DNA of 64,000 bases, taken from assembly GCF_000737535.1 (NCBI RefSeq), contig NZ_CP006269.1, positions 682,001 through 746,000 on the forward strand, read 5' to 3'. The DNA comes from Synechococcus sp. KORDI-100 (GTDB lineage Bacteria > Cyanobacteriota > Cyanobacteriia > PCC-6307 > Cyanobiaceae). Shown in pieces: positions 29,353 to 41,160 of this stretch (positions within the stretch are counted from its first letter, which is position 1; the number at the start of each line of letters is the position of its first letter). Both the position numbers and the translations under genes were made by a program. The notes under the pieces are model-generated. The model was given only the letters and a program-made list of their open reading frames with translations. It ran no database searches and was not told the origin of the DNA.

Positions 29353-30222
29353 ATGTCAAGCACGCAATCTCGAGCTCTTGATTTCGTCGCAGAAGCGGGA
29401 GGTCAGGTTTCACGTTCCTATCAGAGTCGCTTCTCAAAAACGAAAAAGCCAGCTGTGACAGTTGCTGAATTCAAGCTGAAAAGCTGCAGCAAGATGTCCA
29501 TTGGCATCGGTCCAAGAATTCACGAGGACTGCCCTTTTGGCAGCGTTTTTGGCGAATTGACGTCATTGGACACGTCGTCTTTGGATGCTGTGATCACCGC
29601 TGCCTACAAGCAGGTTTTCGGCAATGTGCCACCAACACTGAATGAGCGTTGCACAGAGTTGGAAGCACGTCTGCGTCAAGGGGACATCAGCGTTAGGGAG
29701 TTTGTGGCAGGCCTTGCTAAATCTGAATTTTATAAAAGGAATTTCTTTCACCAGGTTTCACCGCAGCGTGGAATTGAGTTGAACTACAAGCATCTTTTCG
29801 GTCGTCCTCCTGTCGATCAAGCGGAGATGTCGAGGAGTATTTCTTTACTCGCTGATCAAGGTTTTGATGCATTGATCGATCACCTCACCGGTTCAGCTGA
29901 ATACGCTGAGGTTTTTGGAGATAACACCGTACCTTACGTCCGAGCTTTTAAATCAGCGGCAGGAGCCTATACCTCCACCTTCTCATCGATGGTTGAGCTT
30001 CATCACCCATCTGCTTCTAGCGATCGTTCACTTGGCAATAGAAGTTTGATTATGGGGAGAGTTGCCTCTCTCGGCCGCATCAAGACATCAGCCAATCCGA
30101 ATTATGTTTACACCAAGGCCATGGCTCCAACCATCAGCCCTAACTTCTTTGACAAGTATGCCAAAGCAAGTGTTCCCGTGAGTTACAACAATTTCAGTTA
30201 CGCAAAAGTAGCTCGTGCTTAA
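29353..30222 (+). CDS. mpeE: Phycoerythrin II-associated rod linker MpeE
   Basis: 289 residues with one phycobilisome linker domain (~ residues 60-190: AVITAAYKQVFGN...RGIELNYKHLFGRPP...SAEYAEVFG) and no CpcD domain. The N-terminal extension carries Cys45 (LKSCSKM) and Cys60, at the place where MpeC-type gamma linkers bind phycourobilin. By size and its place near the phycocyanin genes it matches the linker MpeE described in strain WH8102; it is a paralog of mpeC. ATG 29353 is chosen; the frame to 29230 is not conserved. Confidence 0.85.
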   Translation: MSSTQSRALDFVAEAGGQVSRSYQSRFSKTKKPAVTVAEFKLKSCSKMSIGIGPRIHEDCPFGSVFGELTSLDTSSLDAVITAAYKQVFGNVPPTLNERCTELEARLRQGDISVREFVAGLAKSEFYKRNFFHQVSPQRGIELNYKHLFGRPPVDQAEMSRSISLLADQGFDALIDHLTGSAEYAEVFGDNTVPYVRAFKSAAGAYTSTFSSMVELHHPSASSDRSLGNRSLIMGRVASLGRIKTSANPNYVYTKAMAPTISPNFFDKYAKASVPVSYNNFSYAKVARA

Positions 30223-30248
30223 GTAATCGTTCAATAAATCTTTTACGA

Positions 30249-30272
30249 GCCGGTCAATCGACCGGCTTTTTT
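30249..30272 (+). terminator. Rho-independent terminator of mpeE
   Basis: Stem GCCGGTC / GACCGGC with an AATC loop followed by TTTTTT, 27 bases after the mpeE stop. Confidence 0.85.
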
Positions 30273-30275
30273 AAG

Positions 30276-30310
30276 AATAAAAAAGCTCCCTAGTTCGAAC
30301 CAGGGAGCTT
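30276..30310 (-). terminator. Rho-independent terminator of rpcBA
   Basis: On the minus strand, nine-base stem AAGCTCCCT / AGGGAGCTT with a ten-base loop, ending in TTTTTT (complement of 30279-30284). It lies 32 bases beyond the rpcA stop. T residues also follow on the plus strand, so it could work both ways. Confidence 0.85.
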
Positions 30311-30342
30311 GCTTTTTTAATTTGAATCTGAGTTAAGAATGC

Positions 30343-30831
30343 TCAGATCAGAGCGTTGATGGCGTAATCGATGTAGCTGTTGGCTTCTGTTGCGGCATCA
30401 CCACTGAGGCCGTGGTTGCCTTTGATGTGCTTAAGGGCTTCCACATACCAGGATGGGGAAAGCTCGAAGGTGCGGTTAATTTCAGCCAGGCCGGCGATTA
30501 GATAATCGTCCATCGGACCTGTTCCACCGGCGACCAGGCAATACGTGATCATCCGCAGGTAGTAGCTGACGTCACGGGAGCACTTCTCCTTGCCACGTGC
30601 ATCGGCAGCGTAGTTCGCGCCCTGCATTTGGGTGGTGTAGGGGAACTTCGTGTAGACGGCTTGCGCTGCACCTGCCACAAGGGAATCGGCTTTGCTGGTG
30701 AGGACCTTGGCGGCTTCGAGACTTGCCTGGGCCCGGGTGAAACGGCCGGAAGCACCCTGGATCTCGGTATTGCTCAGAAAGCGACCCTGGGAATCAGCAG
30801 CTGCGACAGCCTCGGTGAGAGGGGTTTTCAT
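30343..30831 (-). CDS. rpcA: R-phycocyanin alpha subunit
   Basis: 162 residues. Antenna subunit of the rod-proximal disc. Starts [20 protein letters not shown]; the bilin cysteine is Cys84 in KCSRD. With rpcG present this site is expected to carry phycourobilin. It is the second gene of rpcBA and is followed by a terminator. Whether it is called cpcA or rpcA depends on the bilin; R-phycocyanin is inferred from rpcG. Confidence 0.95.
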   Translation of the reverse strand: MKTPLTEAVAAADSQGRFLSNTEIQGASGRFTRAQASLEAAKVLTSKADSLVAGAAQAVYTKFPYTTQMQGANYAADARGKEKCSRDVSYYLRMITYCLVAGGTGPMDDYLIAGLAEINRTFELSPSWYVEALKHIKGNHGLSGDAATEANSYIDYAINALI

Positions 30832-30878
30832 GAAGAAACGGGGAAATGTGGTGTGTCGTTAAAGGCTCAGAACCTGGT

Positions 30879-31397
30879 TCAGGCCACGGAGGCGGCGGCG
30901 CGATCGAAATAGGTGCCGATTTCGCTGCTGAGTGAGGCGCAGTCTCCAGCGGTGATGCCGGCGCGGTCGTTGACGAGATCAAGAGCAGCGCTCTTCATCA
31001 GGTTCACGCCAGCGGCCACGGAGGCTCCAGGAGTTCCAAGGGCCAGATAGGTCTCGCGAAGACCGTTGAGGCAGCGATCTTCCATCACTGAAGCGTCACC
31101 TGTGAACACGGAATAGGTGACGTAACGGAGGATGATTTCCATGTCCCGAAGGCAGGCAGCCATGCGTCGGGAGGTGTAGGCATTTCCGCCGGGAGCAATC
31201 AACGCAGGCTGTTGAGCGAACAGCTCACGGGCGGCGTTGGCAACGATGGTGGAGGCGTTGCTTGAGATGCGGTTCACGGCGTCAAGACGCTTGTTGCTGT
31301 CGGAAACCACCGAGGCGAGAGCATCAATCTCACTGGTGCTGATGAACTGTCCCCTGGCATCGGCCTGGGCGACAACCTTTGTGAAGGCGTCGAACAT
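30879..31397 (-). CDS. rpcB: R-phycocyanin beta subunit
   Basis: 172 residues. Bilin cysteines are Cys82 (ACLRD) and Cys153 (GDCASL); Asn72 of the PGGNAY loop, the usual methylated residue, is present. Forms (alpha-beta)6 discs with RpcA. The expected lyases, a CpcS/CpeS-type for Cys82 and CpcT for Cys153, are in this same locus. First gene of rpcBA; the 183-base gap upstream should hold the promoter. Confidence 0.96.
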   Translation of the reverse strand: MFDAFTKVVAQADARGQFISTSEIDALASVVSDSNKRLDAVNRISSNASTIVANAARELFAQQPALIAPGGNAYTSRRMAACLRDMEIILRYVTYSVFTGDASVMEDRCLNGLRETYLALGTPGASVAAGVNLMKSAALDLVNDRAGITAGDCASLSSEIGTYFDRAAASVA

Positions 31398-31580
31398 TTG
31401 GAACTCCTTTGGGCAGCGTCTAAATGGGTGTCACAGACACCGGAGGGGACATCCTAAGGAGAGTCCCGTCGGGTCGGGATGATTCTCGCGAAGGCTTCGA
31501 GGCGCTCCCGATACCTGTTCATAATGTTTAATCCGTTGCTGCACTAAGCATTTCGCTGACCGCCATCAGTGAGCTGATTT

Positions 31581-32353
31581 CTAGAGATCAAAAAGCACGC
31601 TGTGGATATAGGCCTCAGTCCACTCGCTTCCATGAAATCGCGTCAGCATGCCCCGGGCAGGATCCTTCTCAGCTCTGTAGGCGGTGTAGCGCTGTTGCCC
31701 CGCTAGGAGATGCTGCTGCCGCTCTGCAGGAACGGCCTCCGCTTCTGCGCTGAGTTCAAAGTAGAGCTTGAGGTAGTCATTGAAAGCAGGGCGAACGACG
31801 GATTCGATGATCTGATCTCCTTCCTCTCCGAGCGGGAGTCGTGTCCAGAGAAAGGCCGGTGAGAAAAAGGGCTGAGCTTCTTCTGGAATCGGTCCTCCAT
31901 CGGGGAGTTCCTGACGCCAACGTTCAAAAATCGGCATCAGGCGATCCCAGACCGGTTGCGTGTGATCGGGATCGTCCTTGTCCGCCGGCTGTAGATCCAG
32001 GGCGAGCAGATGTCCTGAGGGCAGAGTCACAAGATCTCCACCGAAAAAAGGAAGATCAAACCGGCTTGACGGGTTGATCACAAAGTTGAGAACCGATGCC
32101 GCTCGGCCTGCATTCACACAAGCGGCCCGCACCTGGCGGTATTTCTCGGTTTTGCAGGCCCATGTCGCCGTGGTCACGGTGAAGGGATTGGCCTTGGATC
32201 CGCTCTGGTCCTCCCGTTGCAGAAACCGATCTGGAACGGGGTAGGGCTCCACACTGAGTGGCTTCAAGGCCTCAACCGCGTCATCAAGAAAGGGTTGCCA
32301 GGCCCAGCCGGCCAGGCAGACCGGGTCAGTGCTCGAACTGCGAAACGAGGACA

Positions 32354-32354
<1 letters not shown>
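31581..32354 (-). CDS. pebB: Phycoerythrobilin:ferredoxin oxidoreductase
   Basis: 257 residues, ferredoxin-dependent bilin reductase. Reduces 15,16-dihydrobiliverdin to phycoerythrobilin. Family blocks: [39 protein letters not shown] with the catalytic Asp region, and FLWTRLPLG. Its start overlaps the pebA stop by one base, so product channelling from PebA is plausible, as proposed for this pair. Confidence 0.95.
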
Positions 32355-33055
<701 letters not shown>

Positions 33056-33658
33056 TCAGATCACTGCTCCCACCTCGGTTTGAGCTGCAAGAGCTTCGGC
33101 AGATTCAGCAAGTCTCTGGATGTCATCCTCCTCGTGACATCGCAACTCGGTGCAATAGGTGGTCATCGACACTCCCCCCATGTACTGAACTGAACTCACA
33201 CGCATCCGCACCTGATCGGTGACGAACCAACAGCGTTCAATGCCGACGTTCGTGTCGTATCGCGTCGTGATCGTGAGGACGCCATCGTCCGCAAACTGAT
33301 AGGTGCTGAGAACGGGCTGTTTTTCAACGTATCCAACATCCCTCACCAGCAGACCAAGCAAGCTGTTGTCAGCCGATGGGATGTCCACCACAACGGCGGC
33401 ATAGTCCTCATTGCGGACACCATGCTTGAGGTTGCTTTCCCACCAAAAACGGGCACCGCCAGTGGCTTGAGAGGCGTTCATCTTGAGGGTGCGGCAAACC
33501 TTCTCGACCGCAGGATCATCAGCAGCGAATGGCTCGATCACCAGGTTAGAATCTGCTGCTTCGTCGTCTTGATGGTCGAGATGATGGATTGAACGTCGAT
33601 TCAGCCAAGTTCCTCGACTCGCTTCGAAGAAATCAGCCATTGTCATCGGTTGGAACAT
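33056..33658 (-). CDS. CpeS/CpcS-family phycobiliprotein lyase (copy next to pebAB)
   Basis: About 200 residues, a lipocalin-like beta barrel that attaches bilins to Cys82-type sites. Near residue 9 DFFEASRGTWLNRRSIHHL and then YVEKQPVLSTYQFADDGVLTITTRY and ERCWFVTDQVRMRVSSVQ follow the CpeS/CpcS/CpcU pattern. Its N-terminus looks somewhat closer to CpcS-type sequences than that of the second copy at 44344, but cpeU or cpeS cannot be excluded. Three ATG codons lie within the first seven residues. It leads directly into pebA, so bilin synthesis and attachment are co-expressed. Confidence 0.8.
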   Translation of the reverse strand: MFQPMTMADFFEASRGTWLNRRSIHHLDHQDDEAADSNLVIEPFAADDPAVEKVCRTLKMNASQATGGARFWWESNLKHGVRNEDYAAVVVDIPSADNSLLGLLVRDVGYVEKQPVLSTYQFADDGVLTITTRYDTNVGIERCWFVTDQVRMRVSSVQYMGGVSMTTYCTELRCHEEDDIQRLAESAEALAAQTEVGAVI

Positions 33659-33699
33659 GGGTCGACCGTGATGTTTCCAGGTGTCTTGCTTCAGGACAT

Positions 33700-33942
33700 C
33701 TATGTCATGGCGTCGCGCTGCTGGGTTAGCTGCTCAAGGATTTCCCCGAGGCGCTGCAATTCGGCGTGATCATCCACAGCCGCCTGGATCTTTTTCTGGG
33801 GCATCCGCAGTTTCTGACCCATCGCTTTGACGTCGCCCTCGAGCCGCTCCCTGTAGGCGGTGAGTTGTTCGATCGAGTCCTGAAGTTCCTCAAGGCTTGG
33901 TTCCATCGTCTTGTCTCGCAAGATGGCCACATCATCCAGCAT
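33700..33942 (-). CDS. Small coiled-coil protein heading the pebAB operon
   Basis: 80 residues, almost wholly helical with heptads (LEELQDSIEQLTAYRERLEGDV, AELQRLGEILEQLTQQ). No cysteines, no membrane segment. It sits 41 bases upstream of the CpeS-family gene on the same strand and 225 bases from divergent cpeB, so it is probably the first gene of the lyase-pebA-pebB unit. Matches the kind of conserved unknown genes known in marine Synechococcus rod loci. Confidence 0.7.
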   Translation of the reverse strand: MLDDVAILRDKTMEPSLEELQDSIEQLTAYRERLEGDVKAMGQKLRMPQKKIQAAVDDHAELQRLGEILEQLTQQRDAMT

Positions 33943-33975
33943 GGACCTTCCCTGGAGAGGGCATCGCTGCTCTAG

Positions 33976-34722
<747 letters not shown>

Positions 34723-34763
34723 GTCAATTCGTTCATTCCATCAACCAACTTTTCAGGATCTGA

Positions 34764-35261
<498 letters not shown>

Positions 35262-35293
35262 GCTTGATTCTGGCAAGATTTTCTTGTGATCAA

Positions 35294-35317
35294 GGGGGCT
35301 CTTTGAGCCCCCTTTTT
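35294..35317 (+). terminator. Rho-independent terminator of cpeBA
   Basis: Perfect eight-base stem GGGGGCTC / GAGCCCCC with a TTT loop, followed by TTTTT, 32 bases after the cpeA stop. Confidence 0.92.
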
Positions 35318-35375
35318 GATGGAATTCATGTTTGACGACGACTCATCCGGACCGACCTTCTGGAGCTGAACACGA

Positions 35376-36014
35376 ATGCACAATGCCGAAATCCCATCGC
35401 TGGACGAATTGTTTGATGATCTGACGACTCATCCAAGTCCCAGGATTCAGGAGCAAGCGTCTTGGGTGATGGTCGATCACTATCCAGCGGAATCCATGCC
35501 ACGTTTGATTGATTTAATTGAGAATCCTGACCCAGCGATTTACAGAGCTGCTGTTAAGGCGTTGGGCCTGTTTGGATTGGACGCTCTCGGTCCATTATGT
35601 AATAAATACCGTTCCAGCAAGAATCCTACTGTGCGCGCTTGCTGCATCAAGGCATTTGTACAAGTCTCTGCTAAACATCCTGATCAGGTGTTTACCGATA
35701 ATGCGATGAAGGTTCTGGAGGATGGATTATCGGATGATGATCCTGTCGTTTCTCAGTCGGCTGTGATGGCAATTGCACAGGTGGGTAAGCAGAGCGCAAC
35801 CCGAGCAGAAGCTCTGCCATTACTTTTAAATGTTTCGCGTGGCGATAACACTGCTCACGCGATATCTGCCATCATGGCCTTAGGTGAAATCAACAATATT
35901 GATGCCAATCAGGCGCTTGAAAATCTGATCAACGATACTACCCTTGATCCGATTATCAGTGAAATCGCCAAGTCTTCCTTGGAACGTTCTCAGATGAATA
36001 AACCGAAGAATTGA
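35376..36014 (+). CDS. cpeZ: Phycoerythrin bilin lyase/chaperone CpeZ
   Basis: 212 residues of HEAT-like repeats (NPDPAIYRAAVKALGLFGLDALGPL, DDDPVVSQSAVMAIAQVG, AHAISAIMALGEIN). Length and position right after cpeBA match CpeZ, which assists CpeY and CpeF-type enzymes as a partner or chaperone. Downstream of the cpeBA terminator, so it is read through at a lower level or has its own promoter. It ends two bases from the convergent cpeF/mpeV gene. Confidence 0.85.
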   Translation: MHNAEIPSLDELFDDLTTHPSPRIQEQASWVMVDHYPAESMPRLIDLIENPDPAIYRAAVKALGLFGLDALGPLCNKYRSSKNPTVRACCIKAFVQVSAKHPDQVFTDNAMKVLEDGLSDDDPVVSQSAVMAIAQVGKQSATRAEALPLLLNVSRGDNTAHAISAIMALGEINNIDANQALENLINDTTLDPIISEIAKSSLERSQMNKPKN

Positions 36015-36016
36015 AT

Positions 36017-36883
36017 TTATCTGTCAATCTGATTGATGGCAACAGCAAAAACTGCCTTTACATCGTTGTTTTGCTCTAGTTCTAGAGCTTGATTCAAGGC
36101 TTTTAGCGCATCCTCTGCCTCAAGTTTCATCAGCGACAAGGCGGCATTTTTTCTGACTTGAGGGCAGGTGTCTTCCAGAGAAGAGCATAGAAGTGGTGTT
36201 GCCTCTTCCGGATCCTGAAGCTTGCCCAGGAGTGTTGCTGCTTCAGCCCGAACTTCTTGATTGACGTCCTTGAGAGCTGATACTAATAACTCTTTCGCTT
36301 CTAAGTCTTGCAGCGATTGTATTTGATCTCCTAACGCTGAGATCGCAGCAACCCTTACTTCAGCATGCTCTGATCGAGCAGCGTCACGCAAGGCTTCAGG
36401 TGCTTTTGATCCAATGAAAGACAGGCCTAGGTTGGCGAGACCGATCTGAAATGGCGTGCAGTTTGGGTTATTCAGTATGCTCAGAATGGTCTCGATCGCT
36501 GGTGGTCCGATGGTGGCCATGGCGCCGGCTGAAGACCCCTGCACAACTGGATCCTCATCTTCGATAAATGCTTCATAGAGATAAGGGAGTGCATCGGCGC
36601 TGCCAATGATGTTGAGAGTTTTGGCTGCGGCCCTGCGAACAATCACATTCGAGTGGTTTCTCAATGCAGAGCACAAAGCCGGCAAGGCTGCCTCCCCGAC
36701 TAAACCAAGGCTTTTGGCAAACGTCAAACGTAGTTTGCCTCGGTTATCACCAAGACCGGCAATCATTCGGCTAATTGATTCCTGATCCGAGTTCACAAGA
36801 CACCCATCACTCAACTGCTGTTGAAGCGTCTTCGCCAATGATTGTGCCTCCTCAGTACTGAGCTCGAGATTCTGATCATCCAT
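36017..36883 (-). CDS. cpeF: CpeF/MpeV-type bilin lyase for the doubly linked beta-subunit site
   Basis: 288 residues from ATG 36883, HEAT-repeat fold (RRAAAKTLNIIGSADALPYL, DEDPVVQGSSAGAMATIG). Members attach the chromophore linked to Cys50 and Cys61 of CpeB or MpeB. CpeF acts as a lyase for phycoerythrobilin; the marine MpeV acts as lyase-isomerase giving phycourobilin. The two cannot be separated by eye. ATG 36940 would add 19 poorly conserved residues and leave only 23 bases to the divergent gene, so 36883 is preferred. Confidence 0.8.
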   Translation of the reverse strand: MDDQNLELSTEEAQSLAKTLQQQLSDGCLVNSDQESISRMIAGLGDNRGKLRLTFAKSLGLVGEAALPALCSALRNHSNVIVRRAAAKTLNIIGSADALPYLYEAFIEDEDPVVQGSSAGAMATIGPPAIETILSILNNPNCTPFQIGLANLGLSFIGSKAPEALRDAARSEHAEVRVAAISALGDQIQSLQDLEAKELLVSALKDVNQEVRAEAATLLGKLQDPEEATPLLCSSLEDTCPQVRKNAALSLMKLEAEDALKALNQALELEQNNDVKAVFAVAINQIDR

Positions 36884-36963
36884 AGACGACGTGCCTGCTT
36901 CCCTTTTACGCGGGGCTGTACCTGATCCATTATCCTTCATGATTGAGCCAGGATCGTCCCCGA

Positions 36964-37398
36964 ATGACTCAGTTCGTGTTGTCCCATAATCCTCAGGTGG
37001 CTTCTCAATCGCTGCCTGTCATGTCGGCATCGGAACTGGCCAATGGCTTAAGTGATCAGGGAATGCAGGGAGTGAACGTTAGTGCTTTGCAGCATCCACA
37101 TTGGAAAGTTCGGGTTGATTCTGATCTCGATCCTGAATCACTCGCTCAAACGCTGCTTCAAGCCTGGCGACGTTTTCGCGAGAGTAACGGCGTTCAGACC
37201 GATTTCACGATTCTGGCTCTTGGTGGACGCAAAGATGGGGTTGCTATGTCGAATTCGTTATTGCAAACAGGGTCCTGGGGTGTGGATGTTGTGGAAACAG
37301 ACCGGCCCTCTGAATTCTTGGGAAGTATTAATTGGGAAGGCTTGAAGTCAGGTCGCCCTGCTGATGCAATCTTCGAAATTCACGACGCTCCTCGTTAA
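36964..37398 (+). CDS. Conserved unknown protein of the rod locus
   Basis: 144 residues, no cysteine and no membrane segment. Shows VNVSALQHPHWKVRVDSDLDPESLAQTLLQAWRRF and a C-terminal NWEGLKSGRPADAIFEIHDAP, a mixed alpha/beta pattern. It is divergent from cpeF/mpeV with 80 bases between starts and lies 17 bases before cpeY, so it is probably co-transcribed with cpeY. Function unknown; neighbours suggest a role in phycoerythrin I maturation. Confidence 0.8.
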   Translation: MTQFVLSHNPQVASQSLPVMSASELANGLSDQGMQGVNVSALQHPHWKVRVDSDLDPESLAQTLLQAWRRFRESNGVQTDFTILALGGRKDGVAMSNSLLQTGSWGVDVVETDRPSEFLGSINWEGLKSGRPADAIFEIHDAPR

Positions 37399-37415
37399 TT
37401 GATTTTTGGTTTTTT

Positions 37416-38738
37416 ATGGCAGGACAGTTTGATAATATTCACCCGAGTTTATCCTTCGAAAAAGCTTTAGGGATTCTTGCAACTCCTGAGGAAGACTTGG
37501 ATTTATCTAGCGATTACTACATGGCGGTGTGTCACCTTCTAAATTTTCCAGGTGATCGGACAGAAGATGCACTTCTGAACATTGCAAGTAATGAGTCTGA
37601 TACTCAAGCAATTCGCTTGGCAAGACGAAAGTCACTTGAGATATTGGGTCGCTTGGGCTGCTCCAGGGCCTTACCAGTTTTAGCACGATGTCTTGACGAT
37701 TCTGATCCTTATCTTGTTGAAAATGCCGTCTGGAGCCTTCTTCAGATTGGCAGCAATGACCCCGACGTCCATCAACGGCTGATGGACCTCCTGGTTGAGA
37801 ATCAGGCGAATCAGCGCATCATTATTCAGTGCTTGGCTGGTCTTGATGTTCAAGAAGCAGTTGATGTCATCCAACAATGCCTGAAATCACCGACCGATTC
37901 TGTGAGGACGGCCGCTGGATCTGCTTTGTGCAGACTCACAGGTGATCGCGGATATCTTGATGCCCTCGAACCGTTGTTGTTCTCGGTGAGTCAGATGGAT
38001 CGTCAGATGGTGATTGAAGATTTAGCCGATTGCGGGGGGATTGAGCTGTTGGACTCCATCCTCAAATCTCCAGTTTCTCCTGTTTTCCGCCTGCGCTTCG
38101 TTCAGGCAGTCTTGCCCCCTCTGGAGACGTCCTTGACGGCGAAATGGAATCTTCTAGACGTGCTGGATCAAATCCTTACCGATTCGCCCGACTCACTTCT
38201 GCTGAGACAAACTCTTGATATGGAGATGTCGATCAGTGAGTGTTTGGAAGGATTGTTTTCCAACGATTTTGCTCGCTGTTATCAATGTCTGTTGTATTTG
38301 AGTGGTGTTGATGGATCGAAGTTGGGGCCTTTGCTTTTGCAGCAATGGAATGATCGAGCGTTCAACGATTATGGGGCCCATTATTTCTTCGTGCGCCTGA
38401 TCGGGCTTGTCTCTTCTTGGCCCGATGACACTATTTCGATATTGGAAAAATTGTTGTTGGAGGCTGTTGATAATTTAAGGCCGCAGTTCAGTAAATCAAG
38501 GCCTGCGGCGTTGTTGTCATTGTTGAATCTTTCGTCTAAGCAGTTATCCTCTCACTTCCTGATTGAAATCCTGGAGTCTTCCAACAGTTCCTGGCAGCTG
38601 CAGTATGCGGCTCTTATGGTTGCTGAGCAGTTGCCAGAGCGGGAACTGCTGATTCTGCACCAACATCTTGGTGCAGAGGGTCATCTTTCTGCGGCTCACG
38701 CATATGTCCGAAAAAAGCTCTCGCGCGTGTTGGCATGA
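37416..38738 (+). CDS. cpeY: Phycoerythrobilin lyase CpeY
   Basis: 440 residues, E/F-type HEAT-repeat lyase (RLARRKSLEILGRLGCSRALPVL, DSDPYLVENAVWSLLQIG, DSVRTAAGSALCRLTGDRGYLDAL). CpeY attaches phycoerythrobilin to Cys82 of CpeA, helped by CpeZ. Position beside cpeZ and cpeBA supports this. MpeY/MpeZ relatives are the alternative, but the gene at 41161 fits that role better. Its stop runs into the mpeC terminator on the other strand. Confidence 0.85.
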   Translation: MAGQFDNIHPSLSFEKALGILATPEEDLDLSSDYYMAVCHLLNFPGDRTEDALLNIASNESDTQAIRLARRKSLEILGRLGCSRALPVLARCLDDSDPYLVENAVWSLLQIGSNDPDVHQRLMDLLVENQANQRIIIQCLAGLDVQEAVDVIQQCLKSPTDSVRTAAGSALCRLTGDRGYLDALEPLLFSVSQMDRQMVIEDLADCGGIELLDSILKSPVSPVFRLRFVQAVLPPLETSLTAKWNLLDVLDQILTDSPDSLLLRQTLDMEMSISECLEGLFSNDFARCYQCLLYLSGVDGSKLGPLLLQQWNDRAFNDYGAHYFFVRLIGLVSSWPDDTISILEKLLLEAVDNLRPQFSKSRPAALLSLLNLSSKQLSSHFLIEILESSNSSWQLQYAALMVAEQLPERELLILHQHLGAEGHLSAAHAYVRKKLSRVLA

Positions 38739-38767
38739 AAAAAGCGCTGCAAAATCTTCGCAGCGCT
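38738..38767 (-). terminator. Rho-independent terminator of mpeC
   Basis: On the minus strand, eight-base stem AGCGCTGC / GCAGCGCT with a nine-base loop, followed by TTTTTT. It lies 37 bases beyond the mpeC stop and touches the cpeY stop codon. Confidence 0.85.
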
Positions 38768-38804
38768 GCACCAATCGTGCTTTCAAATCAGTTGAGGGAG
38801 TGAT

Positions 38805-39650
38805 TTATTTGCAACCCCAGGCACGGAACACCACAGGCTTTTCTAATTTGGGGGGGTTGTGGCCTTTGAATTGCTGAGTCGGCAAGGTCACGCTGACACT
38901 GCCAGTGGTGATGGTGGTTTTGTTCAACATACGAGCGTTGAGCTGGCTGTAGATTCTGCTGCGAGAACCCAGGGCATTGTCACTGACAACACGGCTGGCT
39001 TCGAGATCCACCATGTTGTTGAAGCTGGCCGTTGTCATTCCAGCCAATGATCCGAGCGCCCGAGGATAAGGAACAATGTCGCTGCCGAAGACTTCGGTGT
39101 ATTCAGCAGAATCAGTCAGCGCATGGATGACCGCCTCAAATCCATGTTCTGCCAGGATTGCAATGTATTTGCTTACCTCCGCATGATTGAGTGGCGGGCG
39201 TCCAAGGAGATGCTTGAAATTGAGTTCAATACCACGCTGTGGTGAAACGTTGTGGAAATACTGGTCTTTGTAAAACTGGGATGTAGCCAGACCGGCGACA
39301 AAGTCGCGGACGCAGATTTCACCATTGAGCAAGCGGGCTTCCAGTGAATCACATCGCTGGTTCAAGGTTGGATTTTTATTGCCAAATACCTGCCTGTAGG
39401 CAGCAGTGATCACCGCATCAAGGGCTTCACGGTCACTGGGATTGAACTCGTCAAAGAGGGGTCGGTGCGGGCATTCACCGTACTTACGGGGGCCAATGGC
39501 GATTGCCATGTTGGAGCAGGCCTGCCGATTGAACTCTGCAATCGTTAATGCTGCACCTGAAGAGGTGGATGGAGAGGTTGCATAGCCAACAGGTTCATGC
39601 CTGCGCGCCTCAACGAGAAATTTTTTGGAGCGACTTTCGATTTTCAGCAT
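38805..39650 (-). CDS. mpeC: Phycoerythrin II gamma-type linker MpeC
   Basis: 281 residues with a linker domain (AVITAAYRQVFGN...RGIELNFKHLLGRPP...SAEYTEVFGSDIVPYPRA). The N-terminal extension carries Cys45 (RQACSNM) and Cys60 (GECPH); MpeC of related strains binds phycourobilin through an N-terminal cysteine in this block. It follows mpeBA on the same strand, as expected. A strong terminator lies between mpeA and mpeC, so its transcription is probably partly separate. ATG 39650 (MLKIESRSKK) is preferred; the frame upstream is not conserved. Confidence 0.88.
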   Translation of the reverse strand: MLKIESRSKKFLVEARRHEPVGYATSPSTSSGAALTIAEFNRQACSNMAIAIGPRKYGECPHRPLFDEFNPSDREALDAVITAAYRQVFGNKNPTLNQRCDSLEARLLNGEICVRDFVAGLATSQFYKDQYFHNVSPQRGIELNFKHLLGRPPLNHAEVSKYIAILAEHGFEAVIHALTDSAEYTEVFGSDIVPYPRALGSLAGMTTASFNNMVDLEASRVVSDNALGSRSRIYSQLNARMLNKTTITTGSVSVTLPTQQFKGHNPPKLEKPVVFRAWGCK

Positions 39651-39871
39651 GTTGATTGTGGTTGGAAAGGTGAGTTCGTCTTGGTGTGTTCGCTGCTTGG
39701 CTCCTCTTGAGGGTTCAACAAGGTGAGTGGCATGAACACAAAAAATGAGCGTCAATATATTATTCTGATTTTCTTCGTTAGTAGTGCGAATGATGTTTTT
39801 GAACTAAAAAATAATAATACTTAAGAACTAGTTGGTCGCCGTAACGTGATGAATGGGCAGCTCAATTGGAT

Positions 39872-39900
39872 AAAAAAAAGGGCGGGTAGATCCCGCCCTT
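39872..39900 (-). terminator. Rho-independent terminator of mpeBA
   Basis: On the minus strand, nine-base stem AAGGGCGGG / CCCGCCCTT with a five-base loop, followed by eight T. It lies 22 bases beyond the mpeA stop and upstream of mpeC. Confidence 0.93.
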
Positions 39901-39922
39901 AATCCTGATAGGGATTGTTGGA

Positions 39923-41060
<1,138 letters not shown>

Positions 41061-41160
41061 TTACAAGCGGCGAAAGAAACTCCCCTTTCACTTCTCATGA
41101 TCTATACACAAGTTCACTTTAAGTTTCCAGAAGAAAATCAAAGCGAGCCTGGCCCCAAGA

